A stretch of 64,000 nucleotides of DNA from Gerris lacustris (lineage: Eukaryota > Arthropoda > Insecta > Hemiptera > Gerridae): assembly GCA_951217055.1 (NCBI GenBank), contig OX578276.1, forward strand, positions 61,751,307 to 61,815,306, read 5' to 3'. Each line of letters opens with the position of its first letter. The stretch's first letter is position 1. A model generated the notes under the pieces. It did not search any database and had not been told where the DNA came from. It saw nothing but the letters and a program-made list of their open reading frames with translations. This document shows, piece by piece, positions 12,100 to 24,638 of this stretch. A program made the translations under genes and the position numbers.

Positions 12100-13498
12100 T
12101 TTAATTAATGTTTATGTACAAATCGCTCCCCCTTTTCTGTTTTTTTTTCTTAGTATGTAGGAAACACAGTCTAATGGTCTGGATAAATTTACGAAATGTT
12201 AGTTGAGTTTTCTATCCTAGCAATACGCATCTTGCAGCCAGGATGCGTCCATCATGCGTGACGTTCCAACCATCTCTTGCTCATTCTCACCCAGAATCCA
12301 CCTCGATCCTGTTGATTTCCTAATTATATTCCCGTTTTTTCGCAAAAAAATATATCATTATCATATATAATAGTTTGACCGAGTTCTTTATATTTCTATA
12401 ACGATGTAAAACATATAAAAATATTTTCCACTCGATGGAAGTGCTTTCGTGTTTTACCCATGTACAACGAGTGTTTGACTAATAGCATCTTTTTTTTTTT
12501 ATAAATAATAATTAACCTTCTTCACCCTTATACCATCAGATGAAATATTCATAAGAATATTTTTTATCTTTTGGCAATTGTGAGCACAATATTATAACAG
12601 TTAGTGCAACAGAGAGTCATTTTCCATGGTTCATTTAACGAAATGATTTTAATAATAACTTTATTTATGTACGAAAATCAATTGCAGACATGTTTTTACT
12701 CGAGATATAATTATATTATTATAAATACCGTACAATCCACACATAATTTAGGATATATCAACAGGTACATACCACCTAATTCTTGAATGAAATTTTGAGA
12801 ATGCAATGTTGTGCATGAATGATCTTATTCCGAGTGATATCGGTTTTAGACCGAAATGCATCCTCTTAGATATATCATAATTATTTATTTTGGTTAGTTT
12901 AGTGAGATTAGTTTCCCGCTCTTACAATCAGTTCGATAAATTCAACGACTGCCTACTTCTTTTTAAGATATCTGTCAATTAGTGAGGCATTAGCTTCCTC
13001 ACACGCTAGACCATTAGAAGAGTCTTTGTATAAGTTTTAACTAAATTTTATAAAATAAAGATTTAATATTTTTGATGCACTAAAACCTTAAGGATAAATA
13101 AATTATTTTATCCTGTTATATCTTTTATTTTTTTAAGATAAAGAAAAAATGTAAATGGAAACTCACCTTGTTTTATTTGCTAGTCTATTATCATGATACC
13201 AAAAAGAAATTCACCCCTAATCTTTATAGTATTATAATAATATGTAATCTTATAAGTAATCTTCATGGTATTATATATATATATATTTAAAAATTGAGAA
13301 TTGAAAGAGATATACTGTTTTTAATAAAACAATTTTTTTTATTTGAGTATGTTATTTATAACTGAGAGCAAACGAACGAAGCAAATTAAACAAAACTATC
13401 TGCGTTCAGTTTATTTCTTTTGGGTTTTAACATATTTCAATTAGTAGAACGAATTTAAAAAATATTAATGTTTCCTCTTTTGTACATGCAGAAAAAAA
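12100..13498. other. Upstream region of CPR1, no gene recognised
   Basis: AT-rich. A strong donor-like string CAAGGTGAGT lies on the minus strand near 13165 but has no matching exon. At about 12980-13010 there is a fragment related to the start of family F (AGTGAGGCATTAGCTTCCTC). Confidence 0.35.
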
Positions 13499-14060
13499 TT
13501 GTCAGCCAATGACTGTGGCACATAGCATCCTATTTTGTATACTTTTATGATTTTATGCTTATGAAACCTATTTTTGTTAAATTTATTTCATTCCTCCCCC
13601 GTTTTTTAAATCTGTTAAAATTGTTTTGAAAATTAATCTAGGGCTAGGGCTACTTTCGACAAACAATCCAAATTTCATAAAAATCAGATTAGTAATTTTG
13701 AAGAAGTAGGTGTAAATAAATGTATGCTTGTGTGCATTTGGAAGAGAAAGAAATGGCGCAGAAGGTTGAAACTTATATGGGACCAACAATAAGCTAATTA
13801 TGACCTACTATCCAAATTCCATTTAAATCGGACGAGTGGTTTTTAAGATATGTTGGTTCTCCAAAATTGAGTGGGAGACAGGCCGATAGACAGGCAGACA
13901 GACCTACAGACAGACACGGAACCAAAAATGATCCCTGTTCACTGATCACTTTTGATGATTTCTGTGGATTTTTGATGGTTTGCTGTCTTGGAATTTTTGA
14001 AATCAGAGAGAATATTTTCGTTCTTCGGAAAGATCGCATAGCTTTGTTCTTCATACCATT
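13499..14060. repeat. Dispersed repeat family F copy
   Basis: Begins near GACTGTGGCACATAGC and ends near GATCGCATAGCTTTG. Inside are the shared blocks AAATCAGATTAGT, GGTGTAAATAAATGTATG, GCGCAGAAGGTTGAAACTTA, a GACAGACAGAC tract and ACGGAACCAAAAATG. Other copies or fragments lie at 28386-28432, 30363-30740, 34711-34880, 35450-35990, 38138-38728, 48664-48930, 48984-49556 and 55310-55925. Confidence 0.75.
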
Positions 14061-14164
14061 GCATATCTTATAATTCATACCTTTTAAAATTAATACATAA
14101 TCATCATAATATGTAAGACTATCTGAAAAATATTATTTAATTGAGTGAATAAATAATTTTAAAA

Positions 14165-14320
14165 TAACTGAGCGCACGGCAGTGTGGAAGGCCAAGTTCC
14201 AGTATGCATGTAATGTATCTTTACTTGAATCAATTAACTGGTTTTTGCCCTCTGATCTCTGCTTCCTCTCCGGCTTTTGAAATTATAAACTTTGATTAAG
14301 CTTAAGCAGCTTAACCATGG
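14165..14320 (+). repeat. Repeat family M, copy 1
   Basis: Matches 37083-37240 in reverse orientation. Shared words are GCACGGCAGTG, GGCCAAGTTCCAGTA, ATCTTTACTTGAA, CTCTGCTTCCTCT and TTAAGCTTAA. No coding content seen. Confidence 0.6.
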
Positions 14321-14440
14321 TCCCTAAATCCTTCTTTCAGTTCATTTGCTTCAGCCAATATATTTGTGGCGTATTTTGAAACAGTTCTTCAACATCATTG
14401 ACAAACGCATCTTCATCTATCATCTATTGCACATTGTTTT

Positions 14441-15165
14441 TAGGGTCCGTAGGCAAAACCAAGGACCCTTATATTTTCCTGCGTGTGTCTGTCCGTCCGT
14501 CCTCTCGCGTGCTCTCACGGCTACACCTTTCGTCCGATCACTTTGAAATTTGGCATGTATGTGTCTTGTACCTGCCCACATATATTAAAAATATAGCGAC
14601 TTGAAAAAAATATTTTTCAAAAAAATTAGGGTAAAAAAACTTAAGGGTTAAAATTTTTTTATTTTTTTTCGACACCGTGATGGGTATCATATGAAAGGGT
14701 ACGTCGAGCTGATTACAAAAATATATAATTCTTTGGTTATAACTTTGATAGGGCGAGCGTAGGCGAGTTTGAAGCGGGTTTGAAACGTGTCCCCCCCCCC
14801 CCTCTATTTCGCTTATGTGAAGTGCAAAAAATCTGAAAAAATTTCTGAACATTCTTCGACTAAAAGTAAAGATACCACTTTTTGGAAATTTCGAAAAAAA
14901 TATAATTTTATGTTTTATTGACAAAAAACGTTTTTTTATAATTATGGTCTTTTCGATGTATTTATATGGTTGTAGTCCGGTTCAGTGGCAAAAAAATACT
15001 TTATCAGAGTGTGTTTTGAGAATATCAGACCCTTAGAATGGTTCAAAGTAAGCTTTTTAGTATTTTAAAAAAAAATTGTTTATACACTTTACAGTTAAAC
15101 ACTATATAGAGGGGCCTACGGACCCTCGCTGTGTGCTGACTAGCACACACTTGACCTGTTTATTA
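14441..15165 (+). repeat. Dispersed repeat family A, copy 2 (longest)
   Basis: Starts TAGGGTCCGTAGGC and carries the inverted partner GCCTACGGACCCT at 15114-15126, followed by the palindrome GTGTGCTGACTAGCACAC and TTGACCTGTTTATTA. It contains the GTCCGTCCGTCC block, the conserved TTTGAAATTTGGCATGTATG line and a poly-C run near 14791-14801. It is the most complete copy here. Confidence 0.8.
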
Positions 15166-15368
15166 TTTATTATTTTAATAAATAACAATAATTGTGTGTT
15201 TTTACTTCTCAGTACAATTGCAGTACTTTTATGTATAATAATTGTTTGCACTTTTAATAGCTGATATAAGAGATTAAAAAAACAAATAAGAATGACATTT
15301 ACTCAAATTGAAGGTTATTTGGATGCAGGTTTAAACAATGATAAGCGCAAATTACAAATAAGGTCGAA

Positions 15369-15590
15369 AAAGCAGTGTCGCCAACCTGCTTTCAACAACT
15401 TTACTACCTTAGCCATTCATTCTCTACTATTTATAAAATAATTATGTTGGCAATCCTTCTATTTCTCCCTGGTTTTACTTTTTCTCCGTACTTTTTGAGT
15501 TCAGAGAAGAAAAGACTTACTTTAGTCCCTCTAAACTAATCCAAAATCATAACTTTTTTTCCCTACTGGAGATAAAATATTTTGGTTGCT
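15369..15590 (+). repeat. Repeat family J module, copy 1
   Basis: Same block order as 21585-21830: GCAGTGTYGCCAACCTG, GCCATTCATTCTCTAC, AAAATAATTA, GTTGGC and CCCTACTGGAGATAAA. The two are diverged but clearly homologous. Confidence 0.6.
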
Positions 15591-17000
15591 AAGCCGTAGT
15601 TAGCTTCTGTTATTGTAAAAAATTGTGAATATTAGCAAGAGGGAGGGGGGGAGATATATCATCTATGCCTTAATTGTTTAAGTACTTTCATTGTAAGCCT
15701 CAAATATATCACCATTAGTATGTTCTGTTTAAAGTAATACATTTATCAATCATTAATGTCATGACTAACTGGTAGTACACTGTCCTGTGAATCAAGAAGT
15801 AGTAATCTCACGTTCAACGAGTATCAAAACTTGTGGTAATATTCCTGGTTTTGACTTGAATTTCTTGCTCCGTTTGAGGTTTGTTAACAAATATATTATT
15901 TATTTCGCTAGGCGCATGTGTCATGTGCCACCTTTCACTTGCATTACAAATAATTTTACCCTTTACACGTTAATAAATTGATTTCAGAAAAAAATAAGGT
16001 ACATTTTCACATTTTAAAGGTCTTTAAAATAAATTAATATCTTTGAATCGTCTAGAAGTTCGGTCTCAAATTGGAATAGATGTTGTCCTTGTGCTTTACT
16101 ACAGCATTGACTAACTGCTAATATAAAATAAGCTTACTTTATAAACGGGAACATTCATTTGCTCAGTATTTTATTTTACAAATTCCAATCAAGTAGATTT
16201 TTCTTTAGTGCTAGATTTATATGTATATTTTGTAATAGACTAGGAAAAGTATTTAGAGAATACCAAAGTTTTGACGGAACTTGCACAACGGAGTGAAATA
16301 AATTTAAATAGAAATAGTAACGTAACAATACTATTACCTATGTAATTGCAATTATTCTGAATTCTTAATACAAGGAGGATTGAGATTGTTTACAAATTCC
16401 TTAATTCTTTTTAATTTAGATTGCTTATCAAACATAGGTAATTATATATTTTCAATCTTATAGTCCATTTAAATTAGATTTATTTACTTATTTTATCTTT
16501 CTAGTTATTTACATATTTATGTAGGCACTTTATAAATAAAGATATTTAAAAAATTAGTGATTTGGTGTGTAGCAAAATGTGGCGTTGTCGTACCTACTTA
16601 ATTAATAGATGTATTTTTTTTTCTATGATATCTGTGCTAATAAGATTTCTTCTTATTTTTTTCATTTATTGGTGTGTAGAGGCAACACTGGTGTATAATG
16701 GTAGTTGGTCATTTCGAATAACTATTTTTATTTCTTTCTTAATCTTATTTAATTTATTTTTATAAAATAAAGTTTTTACATCTGGATATTTAATAAATAC
16801 CTTAGCCACTATCTTTTCAAGCGTCAAGTTGGTTGCCTGAGATATTTTGGGAAGAGAGGAGTTGTACTAGAGGATTTGGATGATCTTGTAAGGACAAACA
16901 AGAACGTGCGATTGTGTGATTGCCTTTTATTTAATAGGGAGTCTTATTGTAATTATTGATTTCCTTGTTCTATAATTAGGCAGTCATTCTCAAAGAAATA
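15591..17000. other. Intergenic DNA, nothing recognised
   Basis: AT-rich; short open frames look random. No RNA gene, repeat match or splice-consistent exon found. Confidence 0.4.
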
Positions 17001-17006
17001 TTTATT
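17001..17006 (-). terminator. Polyadenylation signal of CPR2
   Basis: AATAAA on the minus strand, about 120 bp downstream of the CPR2 stop codon. It is the first canonical hexamer after the gene; cleavage site not determined. Confidence 0.5.
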
Positions 17007-17122
17007 AAAGTTTTATAGGAGTGGCGAAAAGAAAACAACTTAGTTTGAATATTTTTTTTTTTAAAAATACCTGTATTACAAAATTATAGTGCACTCTTAA
17101 TAAGAAAGGTTCACAATTAATT

Positions 17123-20100
17123 TTAATGATGTTCCATAGAAACAGCCTGGTGAGATTTAGCGTGGTGCTTATCATGGTAGATGTGGAAGTCATGGTCTAC
17201 AATAGGTGCGTAGTAACCGTAGATGTAGGGGTAATCATGATAGTGACGGGGAGGAGCGTGGTAATGAATTTCCTCAACCGATCCATGATTGTAGAGAGGT
17301 TTCAGAGGGTGTTTATGATGATGCTCGTCATGATGTCCATGATGTTCATCATGGTGATGTTCATGATGATCATGATGTTTGTGGTGGTGTTCAGGGTGGT
17401 GTGCATGGCCAACCTTCTCAACATGAGCACTGAATCCGTTATGCTTATCAGCGTGGTAGTGTACAATTCTGGTTGTTCCGTCAGCTTCTTTCAGCTTGTA
17501 GTATCCTTTGACTCCACCTTGACCATCGCTTGATTCCTTGGCTTCCTTAATATCACCGGTATGAGGATCATGCACTCCGTACTCGTACTTGTAATGAGCA
17601 GGCGCCTATAAAACAGTCATATGGGTTTAGTTCTTTTTTTTGCAAGTCAGTCAGTTTAGCCTTAGCCAATATTATCTTTTCTGTTTGTGAGGCTTCAAAA
17701 CTTTTTTTGCTTCAATATTTAAAAGTGTCAATTATAATTTAATATAAATTAATATATATATTATTTTTGTAATTTCGAAATGTATTTAATTTCCATTTAT
17801 AATTTACTATACATGTTAACAGATATAAATATCATTAAACGGATATTGATAAGAATAAAAGTCAATGTAGTTTATTAATAAATTGCACATAAACCAAATG
17901 TAACCAAAATATAAAATTTTAACATAGTTATTATTTTTTGCTTGTTCTCCTCTCAATATTTAGAAGAGTTTTATATAAAGCGTTGTTTGTTATGTATAAC
18001 CGAAGAAATCGTTTGAAGGATTTTTACTTTTCAAATGAGTAGATTATTATTTAATATTATTAAAATCATGATTAATTAATATTGCGTACAAGTCTTTGAC
18101 TAATAATAATTGTTTATTAGTTAAGGATTTTTATTTTTAATTATTGTAATCAACAAAAAGGTTATCAGTGTAAATTATTTCTTAGTTAAAAAATTGTAAT
18201 ATTTGTTAAGAAAAAAAATCGAAATAAGTTAATTTTAAACCATTCGACACTCTCTTATAGAGACAGACTTCATTTCTTTTACCGACTTCTTAATTGAAAA
18301 AAAAGTTTTACGACTAAAGACGACTTTAAATAAAGTTGAAACGTATCGTATAAAGGATTGATCTACTTTCTTTTACACCTTTTCAGCCATCTAGTACTAA
18401 CAAAAAGGTTATCAGTATAAAAGTTATAAACATTGTATAGAATGAGAAATATTTTTATGGAATGTTCACTCGTGCATGGTCTCTGTTAGAACTTTTTAAT
18501 TTAGCTAAGCAAATGATTACTCACTGTTGATGCAAGAAATATTTTAAGTTGTAATTTAATTTAGAGAATGAGCTAATTTCATAAGTGGATCCCCCGATCA
18601 CATCAAGACAACCGTGAGATAAAACAAAAAACCTAAGATATTCTTACGCCTGACAAATTACATTTTCATCCTGGCTACAGCCTCAATTAATGAAAGTAGC
18701 ACCATCAAGATAATATTTAAATCCTATGTTGGTACAGCTTTCATATGTATTGTGATGATATAAGTCAATGCAATGTGTGTTCGACATAGCTGAAAGAAGG
18801 AGTAGTGTCACTATATCTTAAAATGCACATGTAAGATCGTGTTAAGTGTAAATGTGTTTAATATACTAAATATTGTGGTTACTCTCACACTTTGCGAGAA
18901 TGATTAAGACTATATTTTATTACTTCCTGATATTCTTAGTATATCTGAGCGAAAGTATTGTCATTGCGAAAATTTGATTTTAAGATTATAAGTCCAAAAC
19001 AGTGTTTCTTTGTTTAATATGTATGTTATTCGTCTGTGCAAAATACATCTTTAGAAAAATCATTCCCCATGTGAAATCAAAAAAATAAGTTTTAGCTCTT
19101 AAACGCCAATTTAAGAGCTAAAGATTTGAGAGCTTCTCCCCAAAAACTGTTAAGAAATTCTAAAAAACGGTTAAGACTATTTTTATTTACAAGATATTCT
19201 AAAATGTAGTCTATATATTTACGCATTTAACATCTATTTTTTCCTCGGAGAACTCGAGTTTCCGAGGAAAACGAAGCCGAAATGTGAACTACCACCTTGT
19301 AAAAACTTGATTTGTGTGTTCAATATTAAACAAACTTAGCAACACTATGTAACTAAGAAAGTTTTGTTGGATATTGTTAATTGATTTTTACTTCTTATAT
19401 ATTTTTTATTAAGTCATCTTATTGGTTTCTTGTTCTTTATTTAATAAATTTAAAATATTTCTTGAATCAAGACAAAATATTTAATTATATTCTTTGTAAA
19501 TTTAAAAATGTGTAATTGTAATCAGCAATTTAGAAAGTGTCATATGATATTTCACTTTCTAATTAACCTTTATTAAAGTAATACATATACTAACTATATA
19601 TCACTGATTGAGCAAAATTTCACTCTAATAACATTGCATGTTATACTTACATATTTGGGTTCATGCCAATCGTCGTGGTGTTCATCATGATGATGGTTAT
19701 TGTGTGTGTGCTCGTAGATCGGCGATGCTACGGCCACTGATACCACACAAAAAAGTATAACCTAGTAAAAACAAGAAGTAATAATTACATGAATAACCTG
19801 TACTGTTCAACTGTGTATATAAGTTAAAACAAATTTGCTTAATTTTGAAGTTTGCCTTTCAACTCTTATTTCCCAATTAACACGAAAACGTGAAAAGGGC
19901 TTGGAATCATTTATTTATTTGATTTTATTCGCCAATCATGACTGCATTAAGTCATTAAAGGAGGGGGTTTCGGCCACTTTGCATGTTTATTTGATGCAAT
20001 TATCAGTGTGTAACTGTACCTAAGCCTCACCTCTCTCTTTGTATTAAATGTTGGTAATGTATAAAATAAGAAGTATTTAATAAATACAAATATACTTAGC

Positions 20101-21973
20101 TGATAATGAATAATTCATGGATGTTGAATCAAGAGTTAAATGAGATATTTGTAAGTGTTCTAATTTAAATTCTCCTCGTTACACATATTTTTGAAATTTA
20201 TAAGCGTAGTGAGGTTAATAAATATAAACTAAACTGGAAACGACAGATGGCTGCGTGAGGGTTTTATATTAATGATAACATTATAAATCAGTTTATTTTT
20301 AAAGTTGTCATTTTGAAAAGCTATTTCAATAAACATTTTTGATTTACTACCCTTGTTTTCTAAAATCTAGTTAACTTCATTAGATCTTTATTAGATTTTT
20401 TTTTTTTTGAAGGCAAAGTATTGTTGGTATGTCTCATTTATTCACATCTTTAATCAAAATATCCTTTTGATGAAAAATATTTATTTGTATATGTGTGCGT
20501 GTGCATAGAAAAATATGTGGTTTTGAGTATTAAAATAAAATAATTTATTATTATTATTATTACCTAATATGTGGATCTTCGATAAAATAAATTTGTTTAT
20601 TAATTTAATTATAGTATTAATTTAAATGTATTGTATATTTTTTAAAAGCTAATTTATCAGTAGAAGGTCTTTCATTGCTTTAATAATTTTTATCTGATAT
20701 AAAGGTAATTTTTCAAAGAAAAACCAACCTTCATAAAATCTTCTGCTTTTGCTTAAATGAAGATTCATTGTAATAATTTTCTTATAAAAAAGTTCAATTT
20801 TCTAAAATTGTTCAAGACAAAACCGGACCAAATTTTGACTATTATTATTTTTTGTCATTAATGTATTTGCACATTTTTTATGTGCAATTTTGTTTTATTT
20901 TTTATTAATGTATTGCAAGATTCGGGGCAACCGTGTAAATTATTTCGTCTTTAAAAATATTTTAGAGATCTTGTTATTCTTTTTCCTATTTTTTTCTTTT
21001 TTAATTGAATGAATTCGTTCTAAGAGAAAGAAATATTTACTAAAAATTTAATAATTACCTATATTAAATTCATATGAGTATTGTTTTCATTGTTAGTTTT
21101 TATTTTTTATAACGTATATTGTTTTATAATAGTTATTTATGCACCTAGGGAATAATGTAAGATATTATTTCCTGCGTGACTTAGTTGATTCCTGAGGCAA
21201 AGCCGAAGGAATCAAGGCAACTAAATCCCGAGGCGAAGCCGAGGGTATTAGGTATCTTAATTCCCGAGGCGAAGCCGAGGGATTAATGTCAATTAGCTCC
21301 CGAGGCGTAGCCGAGGGAGATAATTATAACAAGGGAATAATAATCCATTATTCTCGAGGTACATACAAAATTTTATCTCCAGAAAAAGGGCTATATAAGA
21401 TTTAATCAATAAAGAAAACATTTGTATTTCTTTATTAAACGAATTAAATACAAAAATAAAACAATATAAATTATTTAAAACAATTAATTATCACTTTTAA
21501 AGTAATAAAAAAAAAGTTTAACGAAAGCTAAACAAAAGTAAACAAAGCGTCGTAGAATGACTCGCAATACAGCTGGGAGTTTGAAAGCAGTGTTGCCAAC
21601 CTGATTTCAATCAATTCACTATATGTGCCATTCATTCTCTACAGTTTACAAAATAATTAGGTTGGCGAACGGGGATTATAATCCCGTTTTTACATTATTT
21701 CCCTGTTTTCACATTATTTCCCCGTTTTTAAGAACAGGGATGAAAAGACCAACATTATTACCTATAAACTAGCCCTGAAAAGTTACATTTCGTCCCTACT
21801 GGAGATAAATATTATTTATTGTTTCAGATAATATAAAGACCAATTTTTGGTATTCGAATGATTGTGCTTAAAAATAAAATAAGCAACAATAATTAATTAT
21901 TAAAAAAAAAAAAATGTATTAAACAAATTATGTATTATAGTTAGTGTGAAATGTATACCTGTTTGGTGTTCAT
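17123..21973 (-). CDS. CPR2: RR-2 cuticular protein with very His-rich linker, 202 aa
   Basis: Secreted chitin-binding cuticle protein. Minus-strand exons are 21973-21959 (MNTKQ), 19761-19651 (37 codons) and 17605-17123 (160 codons plus TAA). Splice sites: donors GTATAC and GTAAGT, acceptors ACTAG and TATAG, both introns phase 0 (2197 and 2045 bp). The signal peptide probably ends after residue 17 (VAVA/SP). The RR-2 domain runs from about residue 47 to 108 (YKYEYGVHDPHTGD through VEKVGHAHHP) and fits the RR-2 pattern exactly. Residues 109-141 are a block with 21 His in 33 positions, interspersed with Asp, Glu and Lys. Such His-rich stretches in cuticle proteins are thought to bind metal or react with quinones during tanning; that role is inference here. 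The tail is Tyr- and Pro-rich and ends in MEHH. Intron 1 holds the 36-bp tandem array at 21191-21317. Confidence 0.95.
19239..19271. repeat. Small perfect hairpin in CPR2 intron 2
   Basis: Arms TTTTCCTCGGA (19239-19249) and TCCGAGGAAAA (19261-19271) with an 11-base loop. Followed by ACGAAGCCGAA, which recalls the GAGGCGAAGCCGAGG words of family J. Confidence 0.7.
21191..21317. repeat. 36-bp tandem array (3.5 units) in CPR2 intron 1
   Basis: Units start at 21191, 21227, 21263 and 21299, exactly 36 bp apart. Each has a conserved 19-base core, CCCGAGGCGAAGCCGAGGG or a near variant, and a 17-base AT-rich part that varies. The core can fold with CCC/GGG and GGC/GCC pairs around GAA, with a tandem GA mismatch in between. 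Single copies of the core occur near 53816. Confidence 0.9.
21585..21830 (+). repeat. Repeat family J module, copy 2
   Basis: Homologous to 15369-15590. It lies just beside the 36-bp array and contains a local duplication (ATTATTTCCCYGTTTT twice). Confidence 0.6.
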
Positions 21974-22002
21974 TGTTTGTTCTGGTGATTCGTGAACACT
22001 AC

Positions 22003-22037
22003 TGATAGTTTGAAAGGGAGCTCGGGATGTTTATATA
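22003..22037 (-). promoter_or_regulatory. Core promoter of CPR2 (TATA plus initiator)
   Basis: TATATAAA on the minus strand occupies 22037-22030. An insect-type initiator, ATCAGT, has its A at 22003, about 34 bases from the start of the TATA box. The predicted 5' UTR is 30 bases, ending at the ATG at 21973. This is the best-formed core promoter in the window. Confidence 0.8.
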
Positions 22038-22039
22038 CA

Positions 22040-23110
22040 TTAGATGGGAATCTTACCTCTGACATTGAGTTGGAAGATCCTGTACATGAGGACGGAAACA
22101 CTACCTCCTTACGAAACGTCGTATCAACATTATCAAAAATGTTTTATTTCCAAGGTTAATAAATTATTAATCCGTAATTTCATTATTAACCTTTCAGTTA
22201 ATATTAATTAATAAACTTTCACGAACATTCCTTGGTAACAGCTTCCTTAGGAAAGAATATCTCACATTCTTAGTAGTCATAGAGCCAAATAGAAATGATT
22301 ACGCTTAATTACGAATGAGCACAACTCTTAAAATATTTTCCAATATTTCAGTAGCATTTCATTATGGCTAACTCTTTTATAGACTTTATAATATTTAAGA
22401 AAGAAATATTAACAAAATAAATTCATTTACTGTCTTAAATACAAGAAATGATATAAATATAAGTTCACAATCATATAAGCATGCATACCTCTATTAAACA
22501 TGTAATACATTTTTTTTTCTTGAGCCTTATTCCCTTTATCTTATTTTCATAATAAAAAAAAACCAGTGGTGGCGATTGGACTTTGGTAGCGGACATTTTT
22601 TAAAATCTAGTAGTATTTGAGGCTAATTTTCTTGATGGTTCATCCTTAGGTAAATTAAACAAAAACAGTGTTTAAAGCAAAATTATTAAGTTATATTTAA
22701 CCAGCAAGTGGGGGGCGCCCCCCCCACCCTTAATAACTGTTACTGATAAGAACTATAATTTAAATAGCCGGATTTCCGTGCTTTGCTGTGATTGTGTTAA
22801 TTCTTTGTAGCAATTTATACTTCTGAGCTTACCATTCAGAAGCATTATTATCATTCTGAAGAAAGACTTTTTTTTTATGTCCCTGAATTCAAAATTTCTG
22901 CTGACAATGAATAATTTAAATGTATAAAAGCTCTTTTAATTAAATAAATAATTATTAGTATTCCTACTCTTAACATCAGGTATATAGGGGTAGGGGTAGA
23001 CAAATTATACTATACAGGTACAACACTCGTAGAACTCTCCTTTCTCTTCTAGAAAGCATTTTACCTGCACCTCTTAGATGAAAGATTTCTTGAAACATCT
23101 CCTTTCACAG
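22040..23110. other. Upstream region of CPR2, no gene recognised
   Basis: Holds the distal promoter of CPR2. A short G then C run lies near 22710-22727. No repeat family match noticed and no coding region. Confidence 0.35.
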
Positions 23111-23182
23111 GCGATGGTGGTGTAATGGTGAGCATAGTTGCCTTCCAAGCAGTTGATCCGGGTTCGATTCCCGGCCATCGCA
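23111..23182 (+). tRNA. tRNA-Gly (anticodon TCC)
   Basis: A 72-nt cloverleaf. The 7-bp acceptor stem pairs 23111-23117 (GCGATGG) with 23175-23181 (CCATCGC), followed by discriminator A. The A box region is TGGTGTAATGG and the B box is GGTTCGATTCC. The anticodon loop CTTCCAA gives TCC, read as glycine. One G-T wobble occurs in the anticodon stem. A run of four T lies a few bases downstream as a Pol III stop. It looks like an intact nuclear gene rather than a SINE head, because no copy of its flanks was seen elsewhere in the window. Confidence 0.93.
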
Positions 23183-23189
23183 ATATATT

Positions 23190-24141
23190 TTAATATAATT
23201 TGTATATTTTACTAGAAGCTTTCCTTGAATCGCTTTGAAATATATTATGTTTGTTGTATTTTTATTTTTTTAAGTTTAAACCAAAGACCAGTAGTGTTAA
23301 TCTCAAAAATCAACCTATTCGTAAATAATTCCTACAAAAGGGTTTTCTTTGTTTTAATAATCTCATTCATCTCCCAATATGACTATCCAATGTTTTCCCC
23401 CTCAGCGGACCTGTGGAAAAGGAGGTAGGGATAAAAATGTACCCTCCTAAGGGTGGTTTTGTGCGGGTTTTAGCTTATATCTTCTAAAATATTCAACATT
23501 TTGAAAAAAATGCTTTGGATGCTATGCAGAGCATTAAATAAAGACCAAGAGCGTATTTTGTGAACCACCCGCTAACAATCTACAGTAGGTCAAAGTTGGA
23601 CTAATTTTCCACATTTACAAAAAAAAAAAAATCGCTTTAACTTCAGGTTTTAGGAAATATATTCAAAAATGATTAATAGACCAATTGCCAACGTCAGTTT
23701 CGACTCAGAACCAATTCCTTTCAAAATGACAGAAACATGCATAAGCTTGCGCTTACTAGGAGGGTGGAAAGTGAAGGCATTTTAGTCAAGCAAGGAGGAT
23801 GCTCACCATATGATCGTCGTTACAGCCATCGAAGTCACCCAGTGACATAAGACGGTTACTGTAGTCGGCGAGGATACGGATTTATAGGTCATCCTCACTG
23901 TTCTGGCCACATTATCTATTATCACACCTTATTATTGTTAACCTGTTTCTGACCCACTTTTATATATACCTGAAGCTGAATTGTCCATTTTAATTGAAGT
24001 AAGCAATTGGTACAATTGGTCTATTTATCATTTTTACTTTTCCACACTACTAATAGTAAGAAAAGTATTGTTTTCACCAAAATTTTTTTTTTCGAGATTT
24101 CAACGGAATTATCCGTTTTAGGTGTTTTTAAGACCTCCTGA
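23190..24141. other. Intergenic DNA between tRNA-Gly and fold-back
   Basis: No coding region supported. The text is of mixed composition and may contain unclassified repeat sequence. Confidence 0.3.
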
Positions 24142-24601
24142 GTGGTTTTCAGCATGACGTATGTATGTATGTTATCATTGTAGCGCCCAAGGTATTTAAC
24201 CTAGAGAGTTGAAACTTGGCTGAAAAATCAGTCCTAACCTGTAGTTGTGCCGCCCGGAAAATCAATTTTTTTCGCCATCTTGAACCCAGTTTGCTGAGTC
24301 AGCAAACATTTTAAAAAATTGTAATAAATCGAAAATGGTCCTGATCGAGTTGAAATTTGGCTTGAATGTACCTCTCTGTATGACAAACAAGCCCACTAAA
24401 TTTCATTTTGATTTTGGCCGCCATTTTGAAGTTATTAATTTTTGAATTTTTAAACTTTGACGGTTAATAGTACTGAAATTACATATAGGTTTTTGACTTA
24501 TAGCATATCGTTGGAAACGGAAAAAATTAAGGAACAAATATAAAAAATCGGGTACGGGGTACCTCGGAACTTTTCCTCACTTCAGTGGCTACTTTAGTGG
24601 C

Positions 24602-24638
24602 CTGCTTCCTCCTACTGCTTCGCAGTAGGAGGAAGCAG
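24602..24638. repeat. Perfect 17-bp-arm hairpin
   Basis: CTGCTTCCTCCTACTGC (24602-24618), loop TTC, then GCAGTAGGAGGAAGCAG (24622-24638). The right arm overlaps the start of the 5S-like segment. Confidence 0.95.

Noticed and set aside
13150..13180. Strong donor CAAGGTGAGT as an alternative first exon of CPR1
   Set aside because: No ATG-containing exon with signal sequence precedes it, while 12033-12019 gives a perfect MKTFQ exon with its own TATA box.
17126..17533. Plus-strand open frame of 135 codons over CPR2
   Set aside because: It is the antisense shadow of the His codon run and RR-2 domain; same for plus-strand frames over CPR3 to CPR6.
21191..21317. CRISPR-like spacing (19-base repeat, 17-base spacer)
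   Set aside because: Eukaryotic intron, AT-rich drifting spacers, no cas genes; it is an ordinary tandem repeat.
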